From positions 1-54,389 of the forward strand of contig WGLV01000020.1 of the NCBI GenBank assembly GCA_016125385.1: DNA of 54,389 nt, given 5' to 3'. Shown piece after piece: positions 47,079-54,389 of the stretch. The position numbers and the translations under genes were made by a program. This DNA is from a bacterium (GTDB taxonomy: Bacteria > Hinthialibacterota > Hinthialibacteria > Hinthialibacterales > Hinthialibacteraceae). The notes under the pieces are model-generated. The model was given only the letters and a program-made list of their open reading frames with translations. It searched no databases and was not told where the DNA came from. Positions within the stretch are counted from its first letter, which is position 1, and the number at the start of each line of letters is the position of its first letter.

Positions 47079-49247
47079 TCACCGAACGGCGCGTTGTACG
47101 GACGAGGGCGCCGGGGTCGGCGCGGTCGTGGGCGCCGCCGCGGACGGTGGAGCGCTCATGCCGCGCGGCGGACTGGTTTCATGAGAAAAGCGGGCGGCCT
47201 TGAGCACGCGCACCGTGGCGGGCGCACTGGTTTCAACCGCCTTCAACTTCGCCACCGGCCCCGTTTCGGGCGCCGTAACCATGCGCGGCACGGACTGCAG
47301 GGTGCGTAATTCAGGCGCGTTGACGATCACCGACAGGCCGGACGCGTCGCTGATCCCGCCGATCAAACCGTCCCACACCGAGAGAAAGCGATAGTCGTCA
47401 TCAACGCAGACGGACGTATTGGCGACGCTCTGCAGCTGATCGAGCAGGATGATGGGGTCGGAAAGATACTGGTTATTTTTCGCATCGTAAAACAGAGTCT
47501 GGGTTTCGCCCGTGGCGGCGTCGAACCAGGTCACGATGAACTGATCGGGCGCCCAGACCGCCACCGAGGGCGCCGCCGCGCGGCCCGCCTCTTCGCCCAG
47601 ATCGACGAAGAACGCGTTAACCAGAATCTCACCGCTTTTATTCAACAGCGCGCCCTGCACGTTTTTCTGACCGGTCGACGGATTTTCGTTGATCCAGACT
47701 ATGAAATAGTAATTGTTGCTGACCGCGATAGCGGGATACCGGGCGTTATCAAGAACATCGTCGGAAGGCGAAACGCGGATCTCTTTCACCGAGTCGGGCA
47801 AGAGGAAATCAGATGTGGGCTGAGTGGTCTTGCTCCACACGCGGGCATAGACGTCATAGCGCTGCGTTCCATTCACCGCCACGCGGTTGTCGGACCAGAC
47901 GGAAACGATGGTTCCATCCTCGCCGACGGCGACGGCGGGGCGTGAAGGCGCGGTGTTTTCAAACGTCTTATTGATGACGATATCTTTCGAATCGATCGGG
48001 GTGAACTGATTGTTCGCCCAAGTAAAGCGCCGCGCGAAGATGTTCGTATCGAAGAAGCGGTCGTCCTGCCAGGTCACCACCATATCGCCATGAGAATTCA
48101 TATCGATCTGGGGATTGATGGCGTTGGTGTCCTGAAACGGCTCGTTGACCCAGATATCTTCGTTACGCAGTTTGATTCCGAACGAATCGGTCGCGTTGAG
48201 AAAGACGCCCATGCTCTTGTCGACGCGGCGATCGTCCTGCCAGGCGATGACGCGGTCGCCGCCCGCGTCGATCTCGACCGAAGGCTGATAGGTTCTGGTA
48301 TCGTCGAACGTCTGATTCACAGTGACGGGATCGGAAATGGTTCCCTTGGGCGCATCGAACTCGCGCAGAAGGATATCCTGATAGCCCAGCGTATTGTCGG
48401 CGGCGACGATCGCGAACCGGCTGTTTTTGTCATGCTCCGCGTCGGGGTGAAACGCCTCGTACGCGTCGTCCTGCGGCGAGATATCAAGCAGCCACTCCAA
48501 CTCGAAGTCGGGCGCGGACTGATCGGGCGTGGGCGTCGGCGCGGGAGGCTGAGTCGGGGTTCGGGTGGGCGTCATCGTCGGGACGGGGATGGTCGGCGTA
48601 GGCTCGACTCCAGCCGTGACTCCCAACAGAGAACGCAGACCAGGATCGGTCACGTTCGCCGAATTGAGCGGGAAGATTTCAAAGTCATCAAAATACCCCG
48701 TAACGGTTGTAACGTCCGCCCCGGGATTCACGGCGAACTGAAACAACGGAATCACCGCGCCGTCTTTGGGATCATAGATCGCCGTCAGCCGATGATATCC
48801 GTCGGTGAACGCGGCGCTGTCGTTATCGAACTTGAAGAACCCGGTGTTATCCGTGGTGAAGATGGAACCATCCGGCGCCACGTTAAAGACGCCCATCGCG
48901 ATGATTCCACCCGGCGAGTCGGCCAGCACCGACAAACGAATCACGACCGGATCATCGCCAACGGGAATCACCGGGCCGAACAACAGGGTTCCCTGCCCCG
49001 GCGCCGCTGTGATCAACACGCCGCGCCCCGGTTTGGACGATGTATCGTACGGGTTCGACGGCGTCAGACCGATGCGCGCGTTCGCGCCCTGAAAGCCCGA
49101 ACTCGCAATGCCCGTCCAGCCGATCGCCTGCAGCGAATCGCCGTTGAAATTTTCACGAAACAGAGCCTGCGGCTCCTGAGCCATCACACCGCAAACGCAA
49201 AACAGAACGATCGCGGATAAACTCCAGAATAAAAGAACTCGCTTCAT
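47079..49247 (-). CDS. Large secreted protein with beta-propeller-like repeats
   Basis: The 722-residue protein has a signal peptide (1-23, ending VMA). An N-terminal beta-sandwich (residues about 25-205) resembles a jelly-roll binding module. A proline/threonine linker (about 215-240) follows. The bulk is a set of strands with IAWQDDR- and VSVWSDNR-like phrases (QPSVEIDAGGDRVIAWQDDR, GEDGTIVSVWSDNR), the pattern of sialidase-like or propeller repeats. The C-terminus is alanine- and proline-rich. GGAGG lies 8 bases before the ATG at 49247. No enzyme site is assigned; probably an extracellular binding protein. A strong terminator follows. Confidence 0.78.
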   Translation of the reverse strand: MKRVLLFWSLSAIVLFCVCGVMAQEPQALFRENFNGDSLQAIGWTGIASSGFQGANARIGLTPSNPYDTSSKPGRGVLITAAPGQGTLLFGPVIPVGDDPVVIRLSVLADSPGGIIAMGVFNVAPDGSIFTTDNTGFFKFDNDSAAFTDGYHRLTAIYDPKDGAVIPLFQFAVNPGADVTTVTGYFDDFEIFPLNSANVTDPGLRSLLGVTAGVEPTPTIPVPTMTPTRTPTQPPAPTPTPDQSAPDFELEWLLDISPQDDAYEAFHPDAEHDKNSRFAIVAADNTLGYQDILLREFDAPKGTISDPVTVNQTFDDTRTYQPSVEIDAGGDRVIAWQDDRRVDKSMGVFLNATDSFGIKLRNEDIWVNEPFQDTNAINPQIDMNSHGDMVVTWQDDRFFDTNIFARRFTWANNQFTPIDSKDIVINKTFENTAPSRPAVAVGEDGTIVSVWSDNRVAVNGTQRYDVYARVWSKTTQPTSDFLLPDSVKEIRVSPSDDVLDNARYPAIAVSNNYYFIVWINENPSTGQKNVQGALLNKSGEILVNAFFVDLGEEAGRAAAPSVAVWAPDQFIVTWFDAATGETQTLFYDAKNNQYLSDPIILLDQLQSVANTSVCVDDDYRFLSVWDGLIGGISDASGLSVIVNAPELRTLQSVPRMVTAPETGPVAKLKAVETSAPATVRVLKAARFSHETSPPRGMSAPPSAAAPTTAPTPAPSSVQRAVR

Positions 49248-49322
49248 CACAATAACCTCCTGCACGAATACGCGCATGACCTTATACCTTTACTTTATCG
49301 CGAAAACACCCCAACCAACTAA

Positions 49323-49765
49323 CCGGCAGTGCCGGTTTCCCAGTATTTGGGTGATCTGTCTATAACGCCCTCGTTGGGGCTGACGCGATCGGATTGAGGA
49401 ACCGATGCACGAATCTTGTAGCGTGAAAGCAGGCGGCTCCAGTTGCCCAGTATTTGGGTGATCTGTCTCTAACGCCCTCGTTGGGGCTGACCGGCAGTGC
49501 CGGTTTCCCAGTATTTGGGTGATCTGTCTATAACGCCCTCGTTGGGGCTGACGTGATCGGATTGAGGAACCGATGCACGAATCTTGTAGCGTGAAAGCAG
49601 GCGGCTCCAGTTGCCCAGTATTAGGTTTATCTGTCTCTAACGCCCTCGTTGGGGCTGACGCGATCGGATTGAGGAACCGATGCACGAATCTTGTGACGCA
49701 ATAGCGGACAGTACCGGTTGCCCAATATTTAGGTTGTCTGTCTATAACGCCCTCGTTGGGGCTGA
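49323..49765. repeat. Hairpin repeat family 1, five copies with a 168-bp tandem duplication
   Basis: Five cores with CCCAGTATTTGGGT and GCCC-TCGTTG-GGGC hairpins start near 49339, 49445, 49507, 49613 and 49720. The stretch 49323-49490 is repeated as 49491-49658 with a few changes, a recent tandem duplication of two cores. A CCGGC-AGT-GCCGG hairpin precedes the first and third cores. Compared with the array at 37.9 kb, the GCGC-TCGTTG-GCGC stem has changed in both arms so that pairing is kept. Confidence 0.9.
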
Positions 49766-49919
49766 CGCGATCGGATTGAGAAATCTATTCAAGAATTTAT
49801 CAACCTGAAAGGAATAAGCCCCAAACGCGGATGCGGTTCATAAAGCAAGACGCTTATGACCGCGAAAAGGCTTCAATCTGATCATCGTTTTTCGATCATT
49901 TTCTTTTATCCCAATTGGA

Positions 49920-49958
49920 GAAAAACAAAACCGGCGGGCGGAAAATCGCCAGCCGGTT
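49920..49958 (-). terminator. Rho-independent terminator after fliS
   Basis: The arms AACCGGC (49929-49935) and GCCGGTT (49952-49958) with an inner GGCG-CGCC stem form a bulged hairpin. On the minus strand it is followed by TTTTGTTTTTC. It lies 40 bases after the fliS stop. Confidence 0.85.
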
Positions 49959-49998
49959 GAGTGGATTGCGCGTTAAAGCCGCGAAATAAAGATTGATT

Positions 49999-50646
49999 TC
50001 AGCCCTGAATATTGAGGCGTGGGCGGTCTTCGACCGGAGCGGCGGCGGGCCGGGCGCCCGAGCCATACGTCCCGGTTCGGGCGGGAGCAGGCATGGGCCT
50101 GACCGGCGCGGGCTTGGCCGGTTCGGGTGAATCGGTTTGCGCGGCGGGCTTCGGCGCATTCTGCGCGGGAGCGGAAGGCGTAGCGCCGATCCCGGTCGAC
50201 AACGCCTGAAAACCACTCGCCGGTTTGGGAGACGCCGGCGCGGCGGACTGTTCGAGATTTTCTTTGTTGTACTTGTCGACCGCCTGCGTCCATCCATCAC
50301 GCAGGTTATCCACAACGGGCAGGACTTCATCGATCAGCGAAGCGTCCTGTTTGATGTTGGCGCGCACCAGGTGGTGATAGACAAAGTCATAGATGCGCAG
50401 CAGATTCATGGCGAGATCGCCGCCTTTTTCCATATCGAGGGCGATCATCAGTTCGGAGAAGATTTTTTGAACTTTGGTCAGTTCGGTATGCGCCTTCTCG
50501 ATATTCTTTTCGAGAATCGCTTTTTTGGATATATGGAGTTTCTTGACGGCGGCGTCAAAGATCATCACCAGAAGCTGGGGTTGGCTCGCCGTCTCGATCT
50601 GCGTCTTGAGATAGCGGAGTTGAGGGTTGCCGACCTGCGTCGCCAC
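49999..50646 (-). CDS. fliS: FliS flagellin export chaperone with C-terminal extension
   Basis: FliS binds the C-terminus of flagellin and prevents premature polymerisation. The helical FliS core is residues about 1-135: LRYLKTQIETASQPQLLVMIFDAAVKKLH, then NLLRIYDFVYHHLVRAN. Residues 140-215 are a proline- and alanine-rich tail, unusual for FliS, which is normally about 130 residues. I choose the GTG at 50646 because GAGGAGG lies 8 bases upstream; a TTG at 50679 in frame has no ribosome binding site. It is downstream of fliD on the same strand and ends in a terminator. Confidence 0.88.
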   Translation of the reverse strand: MATQVGNPQLRYLKTQIETASQPQLLVMIFDAAVKKLHISKKAILEKNIEKAHTELTKVQKIFSELMIALDMEKGGDLAMNLLRIYDFVYHHLVRANIKQDASLIDEVLPVVDNLRDGWTQAVDKYNKENLEQSAAPASPKPASGFQALSTGIGATPSAPAQNAPKPAAQTDSPEPAKPAPVRPMPAPARTGTYGSGARPAAAPVEDRPRLNIQG

Positions 50647-50753
50647 GGATAAAACCTCCTCTTTCAAACGAGCGTTCAATCAACTAATTGAGAGTTTTCA
50701 ACGGGGGTTTCACACTATTTTAACTGAAACTCACCCGGTTTCGTATCTGTTTT

Positions 50754-50780
50754 TTTTCGGCTGACGCGTTGCGAATCTGA
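50754..50780 (-). promoter_or_regulatory. Weak sigma28-like promoter before fliS
   Basis: On the minus strand GCCGAAAA (50761-50754) matches seven of eight bases of the sigma28 -10 consensus. A partial -35 (TCAGATTC, 50780-50773) lies 11 bases upstream. It would add a start inside the fliD-fliS gap. Confidence 0.3.
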
Positions 50781-50796
50781 ACTGAAAAATAATGGA

Positions 50797-53124
50797 TCAT
50801 CCACCGTTTCCACCAAGACGTTGAGACAGCAGCTGGCTCACCTGTTGAGACTGCGACATGGTGACTTCCAGCGCGGAGAAGCGTTTGCGCAGCGTCTGTT
50901 CCTGTATCGCGGCGCGGCTTTCGATATCGTCGATGCGCTGAATCTGGCGCTCGATGAAATCGGTCATGCCCTTGGTCGTCGTATCGAGGAGACCGGTGTT
51001 GATCGTGGTGAACGTTTTCAACATGGAACGGAACTTGGAGCCAAAACCAACGTTGCTGGCGGTGAGCACGTTTTCAACCAGATCGGGATTATCGCGAAGG
51101 GCGCTTTCAAGCTTGTTTTGATCAAACGAAAGGTGTCCGGTTGAATCGAGTTCGATGCCAAGCGAAGAAAGCGGCGTGCTGCCCGCGCCGGTCGCAATCA
51201 CGCCGCCGGTCAGGCGGTTGCTGGCGACCTGGCGTTTCAGGCCGAGATCGGCGGCGGTGGTTCCATCGACTTCTTCAACTTTCAGTTGGGTGTACCCGCC
51301 GGAGGTATCGATCAGGTTGATGGAGTCGCCGGTTGAGTTGACTTCAGCCGTGACCTGGATGGTATCGTTATAATTGATTTCGTCGATCACATCCTGAACG
51401 GTCTGAGCGTCGTTCAAATCGATTTCGGCGGTATTACCAGCCCGATCGGTGATTTTGATTTTGCCCAGATCGACTCCCGCCCCATCGTTCAACTGTGATA
51501 ATTTCAACGAGGGGAGATTAGGCACCACGGTTCCCACGGCATTGGCCAGCGCGCTCTGCAACTGGCGCACGACATCGTTGCCAAACAACACGCCGTTGCC
51601 GTTTTTGGGGTCGAATACGGTTTGTTCATCGATAAAGTCAGCCACCTGGTTGAACGCATCGACGAACGACTGAACCGAGGTTGAAACCGCGCTGTGATCG
51701 GCGTTGACGCCGACGTATACCGTACTCGCGCTTTCTTCTTTCAATGCGAGAGAGACGCCGTCAACCAGATCGTTCACCAGATTACTGCTTCGATTGACGG
51801 TTACGCCGTTGAAGGTGATCTGGGAGTTTTCGCCCTTCTGATCGTAATTCGCGAAGCCGGTGTCAACGATACCGAGCGTGGAAAGCACGTTATCGGCGTC
51901 GTTACTGAAGACGGGCGCTCCCGACGCGCTGGAGATTTCAATACGCGAAACGCCTCCCGCCGTAATCACCTGGGCGGATATGTCGGAGCCCGGCGGAGGC
52001 GGGGTGGCGGCCGCATTGATCTTGTCGACGATTTTCTGAAGCGAGTCCGTACCCAGATTCACCGTCACATCAATGAACGACGAGCCATCGCCATTGGTAA
52101 TACGAAACGTGGAGTCGGACGCCGACCCCAGGTTGAGCATTTTTCCCACCGCGGTTACGGAAGAAGCAAAGTCTTCACTCTGAATGCCGCCCACGACGCC
52201 GAGATCGAACAGTGCGTTGTCCGGATCGTCAAACTGGTTGGGGATGCCCGTCGTGCTGGTGATGCGCAGACGTTGATCCGTACCGTCGTTCACAATGGAA
52301 GCGCTGATGTTGGAGCCCGCCGTGGTGGAAGCGTCGTTGATTTCCTGGGCGATCTGAGAGAGGGTGAGTACGCCGCTGAAGTTGACCGTCAGTGAATTCT
52401 GACCGCCGGCGTCTTCAACGGTGAAGCTTTTTCCAGTCATGTCGAACGTGTCGGTCGATGCGAATTTAGACCCCAGCGCGCCGACGTTATCGGCGTTGAC
52501 GGTATAGTCATACGAGGTCGAACCGTCAATCAGCCCCAATGAATCAAGCAGGTTGGAGGCGCCTATTTTACGGAGTTCAAGCCGATTCGCTCCGGTGTCC
52601 TGAGCGGCGATGATCAGTTTGTTCTGATTGGGAGCGACCTGAACCACTTGAGCCTTAACCCCAGCGCCGGACGAGTTGATCTGGGTCGAAATGGTGCGGA
52701 GAGTATCCGTCGAGCCGACGTCGATGGCGCGGCCATTAATGACGAACTTGCCGGTGAAACCCAGTTCTTCATCCGCGCTGGTGAACAGGCTGGATGAGAT
52801 CTGATCGTTTTTGGCGAGGTTATCGACACGCAGAGAAAAAGCGCCTTCCTGAGCGGCGCTGCTGGCGCTGGCGGAAACGATGGATTCGTTGGAAGACTGG
52901 GCTTTTTTGTTGGCGAAGAGAGAGCCCGTGCGGAAACTCTGCGACGAGATATCGAGACCGAGTACGCTGGCGTTGAGTTGCTGGAACGCGGCGAGTTTGG
53001 TCTGTTCGGTTTTAACGCGGGATTCGATCTTGGAGATCGGTCCGCGCACCTGGATATCCAGGATCGCGTTGATCAGGTCGGTGGTATTAAAACCGGATAT
53101 CAATCCCTCAATAGCGGTGCTCAT
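50797..53124 (-). CDS. fliD: FliD flagellar filament cap protein
   Basis: The 775-residue protein is a large FliD. The N-terminal domain (STAIEGLISGFNTTDLINAILDIQ, then SRVKTEQTKLAAFQQLNASVLGL) and the C-terminal domain (STGHLSFDQNKLESALRDNPDLVENVL, ending with a coiled coil SQQVSQLLSQRLG) form the legs of the cap. The middle contains repeated flagellin-hook-like modules (LTLSQIAQEINDASTTAGSN, DSLQKIVDKINAAATP, TVQDVIDEIN) that enlarge the variable head. The cap adds flagellin subunits at the tip. The start at 53124 has GAGGAAGAG before it; frame extension upstream is not similar. A sigma28-like promoter lies 100 bases upstream. Confidence 0.92.
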   Translation of the reverse strand: MSTAIEGLISGFNTTDLINAILDIQVRGPISKIESRVKTEQTKLAAFQQLNASVLGLDISSQSFRTGSLFANKKAQSSNESIVSASASSAAQEGAFSLRVDNLAKNDQISSSLFTSADEELGFTGKFVINGRAIDVGSTDTLRTISTQINSSGAGVKAQVVQVAPNQNKLIIAAQDTGANRLELRKIGASNLLDSLGLIDGSTSYDYTVNADNVGALGSKFASTDTFDMTGKSFTVEDAGGQNSLTVNFSGVLTLSQIAQEINDASTTAGSNISASIVNDGTDQRLRITSTTGIPNQFDDPDNALFDLGVVGGIQSEDFASSVTAVGKMLNLGSASDSTFRITNGDGSSFIDVTVNLGTDSLQKIVDKINAAATPPPPGSDISAQVITAGGVSRIEISSASGAPVFSNDADNVLSTLGIVDTGFANYDQKGENSQITFNGVTVNRSSNLVNDLVDGVSLALKEESASTVYVGVNADHSAVSTSVQSFVDAFNQVADFIDEQTVFDPKNGNGVLFGNDVVRQLQSALANAVGTVVPNLPSLKLSQLNDGAGVDLGKIKITDRAGNTAEIDLNDAQTVQDVIDEINYNDTIQVTAEVNSTGDSINLIDTSGGYTQLKVEEVDGTTAADLGLKRQVASNRLTGGVIATGAGSTPLSSLGIELDSTGHLSFDQNKLESALRDNPDLVENVLTASNVGFGSKFRSMLKTFTTINTGLLDTTTKGMTDFIERQIQRIDDIESRAAIQEQTLRKRFSALEVTMSQSQQVSQLLSQRLGGNGG

Positions 53125-53223
53125 TGCTTTCTCTTCCTCTATCGCCCTATTCAGCCGAATCGCCTTGCGGCGCACACGAATTGCAAAACAATCATGCAAT
53201 TCGAAGATAAAACTCTATCTTTT

Positions 53224-53250
53224 TTATCGGCAAACGGCTGAAAAGGTTGA
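53224..53250 (-). promoter_or_regulatory. Sigma28 (FliA)-type promoter for fliD
   Basis: On the minus strand a perfect GCCGATAA -10 box (53231-53224), an 11-base spacer and TCAACCTT (53250-53243), which matches five of eight bases of the TAAAGTTT -35. Late flagellar genes such as fliD are usual FliA targets. Confidence 0.68.
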
Positions 53251-53654
53251 GTTATTCTTGTGTTTTCCCGTTGAATTTTCCCAGATTCGCTCCTCTATGC
53301 AACAATCCGTAAATATGACTGGCGCACGGGTAGCGTGGCTTGCGGAAAAATTTTCCGCCCCTTTATATGTCCCTCAACCGGAGCGTGACATACCGCTCTA
53401 ATCAATAAGATTCATATTGGCAGGTAGTTACAGCAAGATTTTCCCTCAGAAATCAGATAGTCCGTCAGATGAATGGCGCAATTCAGGGGCCAAAAAATGA
53501 ATCGTGTGGGGGAGTTATCTGAAATGGGGTAAGAAATGAAATCGGTGGGAGAAGGATTTGAGCGATTATGTTACAAAAAAGTCAAATCAGGTGATGTAAA
53601 CAGCAGCCCCCTCTCTTCGGCGGGAGATGGAAAAGAGGGGGAAAGAAAAGGCGT
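53251..53654. other. Gap between flaG and fliD
   Basis: This 404-base stretch has no supported gene. A CCCCCTCT/AGAGGGGG hairpin at 53607-53641, 14 bases after the flaG stop, may end the flaG transcript, but lacks a T-run on the minus strand. Confidence 0.4.
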
Positions 53655-54035
53655 TTACGCCTCGGCATCAAACAGTTTGCCCATAATTTCCTTGATTCGC
53701 TCGGACGACTTTAACAGTTGATCTTGCGGGAATTCCTGAATCACTTCCTCGGTTTCGGGATCGACGATACTGATAACGGTGCGGCCCGATCCTTCATGTT
53801 TATGAAACGAGACCCGGCGGTCGTGGATGGAAGACGACTGGTTTTTATACTGATTGACGAGGTCTTCCAATGATCCATGCGAGTTTTTCGCATCACGGCT
53901 TGAATCGCCGGCTTTTACTTCAGCGACGCCGGCGAGTTCTCTGGACGACTTTTGCGCGGTTTCATGAACCGCTTCCGCCGTTTGCGCGGGGCGCACCGAG
54001 GTACTGGTTACATTGCCCACATAGTCGATGGTCAT
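53655..54035 (-). CDS. flaG: FlaG family protein
   Basis: The 126-residue protein matches FlaG: a variable N-terminal half, then the conserved RRVSFHKHEGSGRTVISIVDPETEEVIQEFPQDQLL segment with the I-P-pattern and the C-terminal helix. FlaG influences filament length in several bacteria; its mechanism is unclear. AAGGAG lies 6-7 bases before the ATG. It lies between flagellin and fliD, the usual neighbourhood. Confidence 0.92.
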   Translation of the reverse strand: MTIDYVGNVTSTSVRPAQTAEAVHETAQKSSRELAGVAEVKAGDSSRDAKNSHGSLEDLVNQYKNQSSSIHDRRVSFHKHEGSGRTVISIVDPETEEVIQEFPQDQLLKSSERIKEIMGKLFDAEA

Positions 54036-54098
54036 GATCGGCTCCTTTCCAAGCGTCGGCTCAATTCAACCGGTTCCGATTCAAGTGGAAGCGATTGA

Positions 54099-54126
54099 GG
54101 GGAACGGGACGAACGTCCCGTTCCCC
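54099..54126 (-). terminator. Perfect 12-bp hairpin between flagellin and flaG
   Basis: The arms GGGGAACGGGAC (54099-54110) and GTCCCGTTCCCC (54115-54126) pair perfectly around a four-base loop. No T-run follows on the minus strand. It may be a partial terminator or a structure that protects the flagellin transcript. Confidence 0.55.
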
Positions 54127-54151
54127 ATGAGCATTCGCTTTATCCAGCCGA

Positions 54152-54389
54152 TTACCCGATGAGTCCGAGGAAGGACTGGCTCTGGAAGTTGGCCTGAGCC
54201 AGGACGGAGACGCCGGCCTGGAGCAGAACCTGATTCTTGGTGAAGTCCGAAGATTCCCGAGCGATATCGGCGTCGCGGATTCGCGATTCGGAGGCGGTGA
54301 GGTTTTCAGCGCCGACCGACAAGTTGGAGATGGTCGCTTCAAGGCGGTTGGTCGAAGCGCCGAGAATCGAGCGCGTCTTGTCAACCTGA
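54152..54389 (-). CDS. fliC: Flagellin, C-terminal part (5' end beyond window)
   Basis: The minus strand encodes 79 residues ending in TAA and open to the window edge. The sequence is the conserved flagellin C-terminal D0/D1 helix: LGASTNRLEATISNL, then TASESRIRDADIARESSDF and the end FQSQSFLGLIG. This helix packs in the filament core and binds FliS. Gene order flagellin, flaG, fliD, fliS is the usual late-flagellar set. Confidence 0.95.
   Translation of the reverse strand, partial: QVDKTRSILGASTNRLEATISNLSVGAENLTASESRIRDADIARESSDFTKNQVLLQAGVSVLAQANFQSQSFLGLIG

Larger units (their letters stand above)
49248..49998. other. Repeat-rich gap upstream of the secreted protein
   Basis: No coding region is supported. 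The 443 bases 49323-49765 are repeat family 1. A terminator for fliS is at 49920-49958. The remaining 49766-49919 shows nothing clear. Confidence 0.65.

Noticed and set aside
49290-49685. Minus-strand frame of 131 codons with repeats
   Set aside because: It is the translation of the tandem hairpin repeats and has no ribosome binding site.
49323-49765. Possible CRISPR array
   Set aside because: Spacing between repeats is irregular, intervening sequences are themselves repeated, and no cas genes are in the window.
49896-50330. 144-codon minus-strand frame overlapping fliS
   Set aside because: It is an alternative frame of the proline/alanine-coding tail and contains the terminator; arginine-proline-rich shadow.
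53536-53721. 61-codon plus-strand frame at the flaG 3' end
   Set aside because: It overlaps flaG in antisense and has no family features; repetitive hairpin sequence explains part of it.

Overview
The window is a GC-rich bacterial chromosome segment from a diderm, flagellated bacterium. A Tol-Pal envelope system, a lipoprotein Pal, secreted proteins with signal peptides, a type II/IV secretion inner-membrane protein, a prepilin-like protein and a flagellar filament cluster all support this. The long GreA-type elongation factor (about 850 aa, as in Chlamydiae and spirochaetes) and the prepilin with a G|FTLIE motif followed by an FLNAQ-type stretch suggest an uncultured lineage such as Sumerlaeota, Hydrogenedentota or a PVC relative. 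That assignment is inference from protein style; no rRNA is present to test it.

Layout. 1-2.9 kb: two secreted proteins of unknown role in a minus-strand operon with a good sigma70-like promoter. 3.0-6.5 kb: uvrC and comM/yifB. 6.5-9.7 kb: TfoX-like and VOC proteins, a prepilin-like protein and a Tat-exported Gfo/Idh oxidoreductase, followed by a repeat-filled gap. 10.4-16.2 kb: hemL, tRNA-Met, ndk, the long GreA, tadA and tRNA-Ser(CGA). 16.4-17.0 kb: a parDE toxin-antitoxin pair between the tRNA-Ser 3' end and a 12-bp copy of it. 17.1-19.2 kb: a VOC protein and a FapA-like protein. 19.4-25.0 kb: a Tol-Pal locus (coiled-coil LysM lipoprotein, TolQ, TolR, TonB/TolA, TolB, Pal) ending in a strong terminator.

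25.1-31 kb: an unknown protein, a methyltransferase, a GT4 glycosyltransferase, a small membrane-anchored protein, and a tail-to-tail pair of secreted proteins (jelly-roll-like and triple PPC-like). 31.2-36.2 kb: a minus-strand run of XPB-type helicase, a helicase-associated protein and an oligopeptide-binding lipoprotein. 36.4-37.7 kb: pilC/gspF. 37.8-38.6 kb: two repeat families, then an AT-rich orphan gene. 39.1-45.4 kb: a sufB-C-D-S-U-T iron-sulfur assembly operon interrupted by two copies of a small inverted-repeat element and preceded by twin palindromes. 45.6-49.2 kb: a pilin-like protein without a cleavage motif, a brnTA toxin-antitoxin pair, and a large secreted protein. 49.3-49.8 kb: another array of the repeat family seen at 37.9 kb. 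50-54.4 kb: fliS, fliD, flaG and the 3' end of flagellin, with a sigma28-like promoter before fliD.

The most unusual features are the small structured repeats: two families show base changes that preserve pairing between copies, and two copies of one family lie inside the suf operon. No complete novel defence system or CRISPR array was seen.
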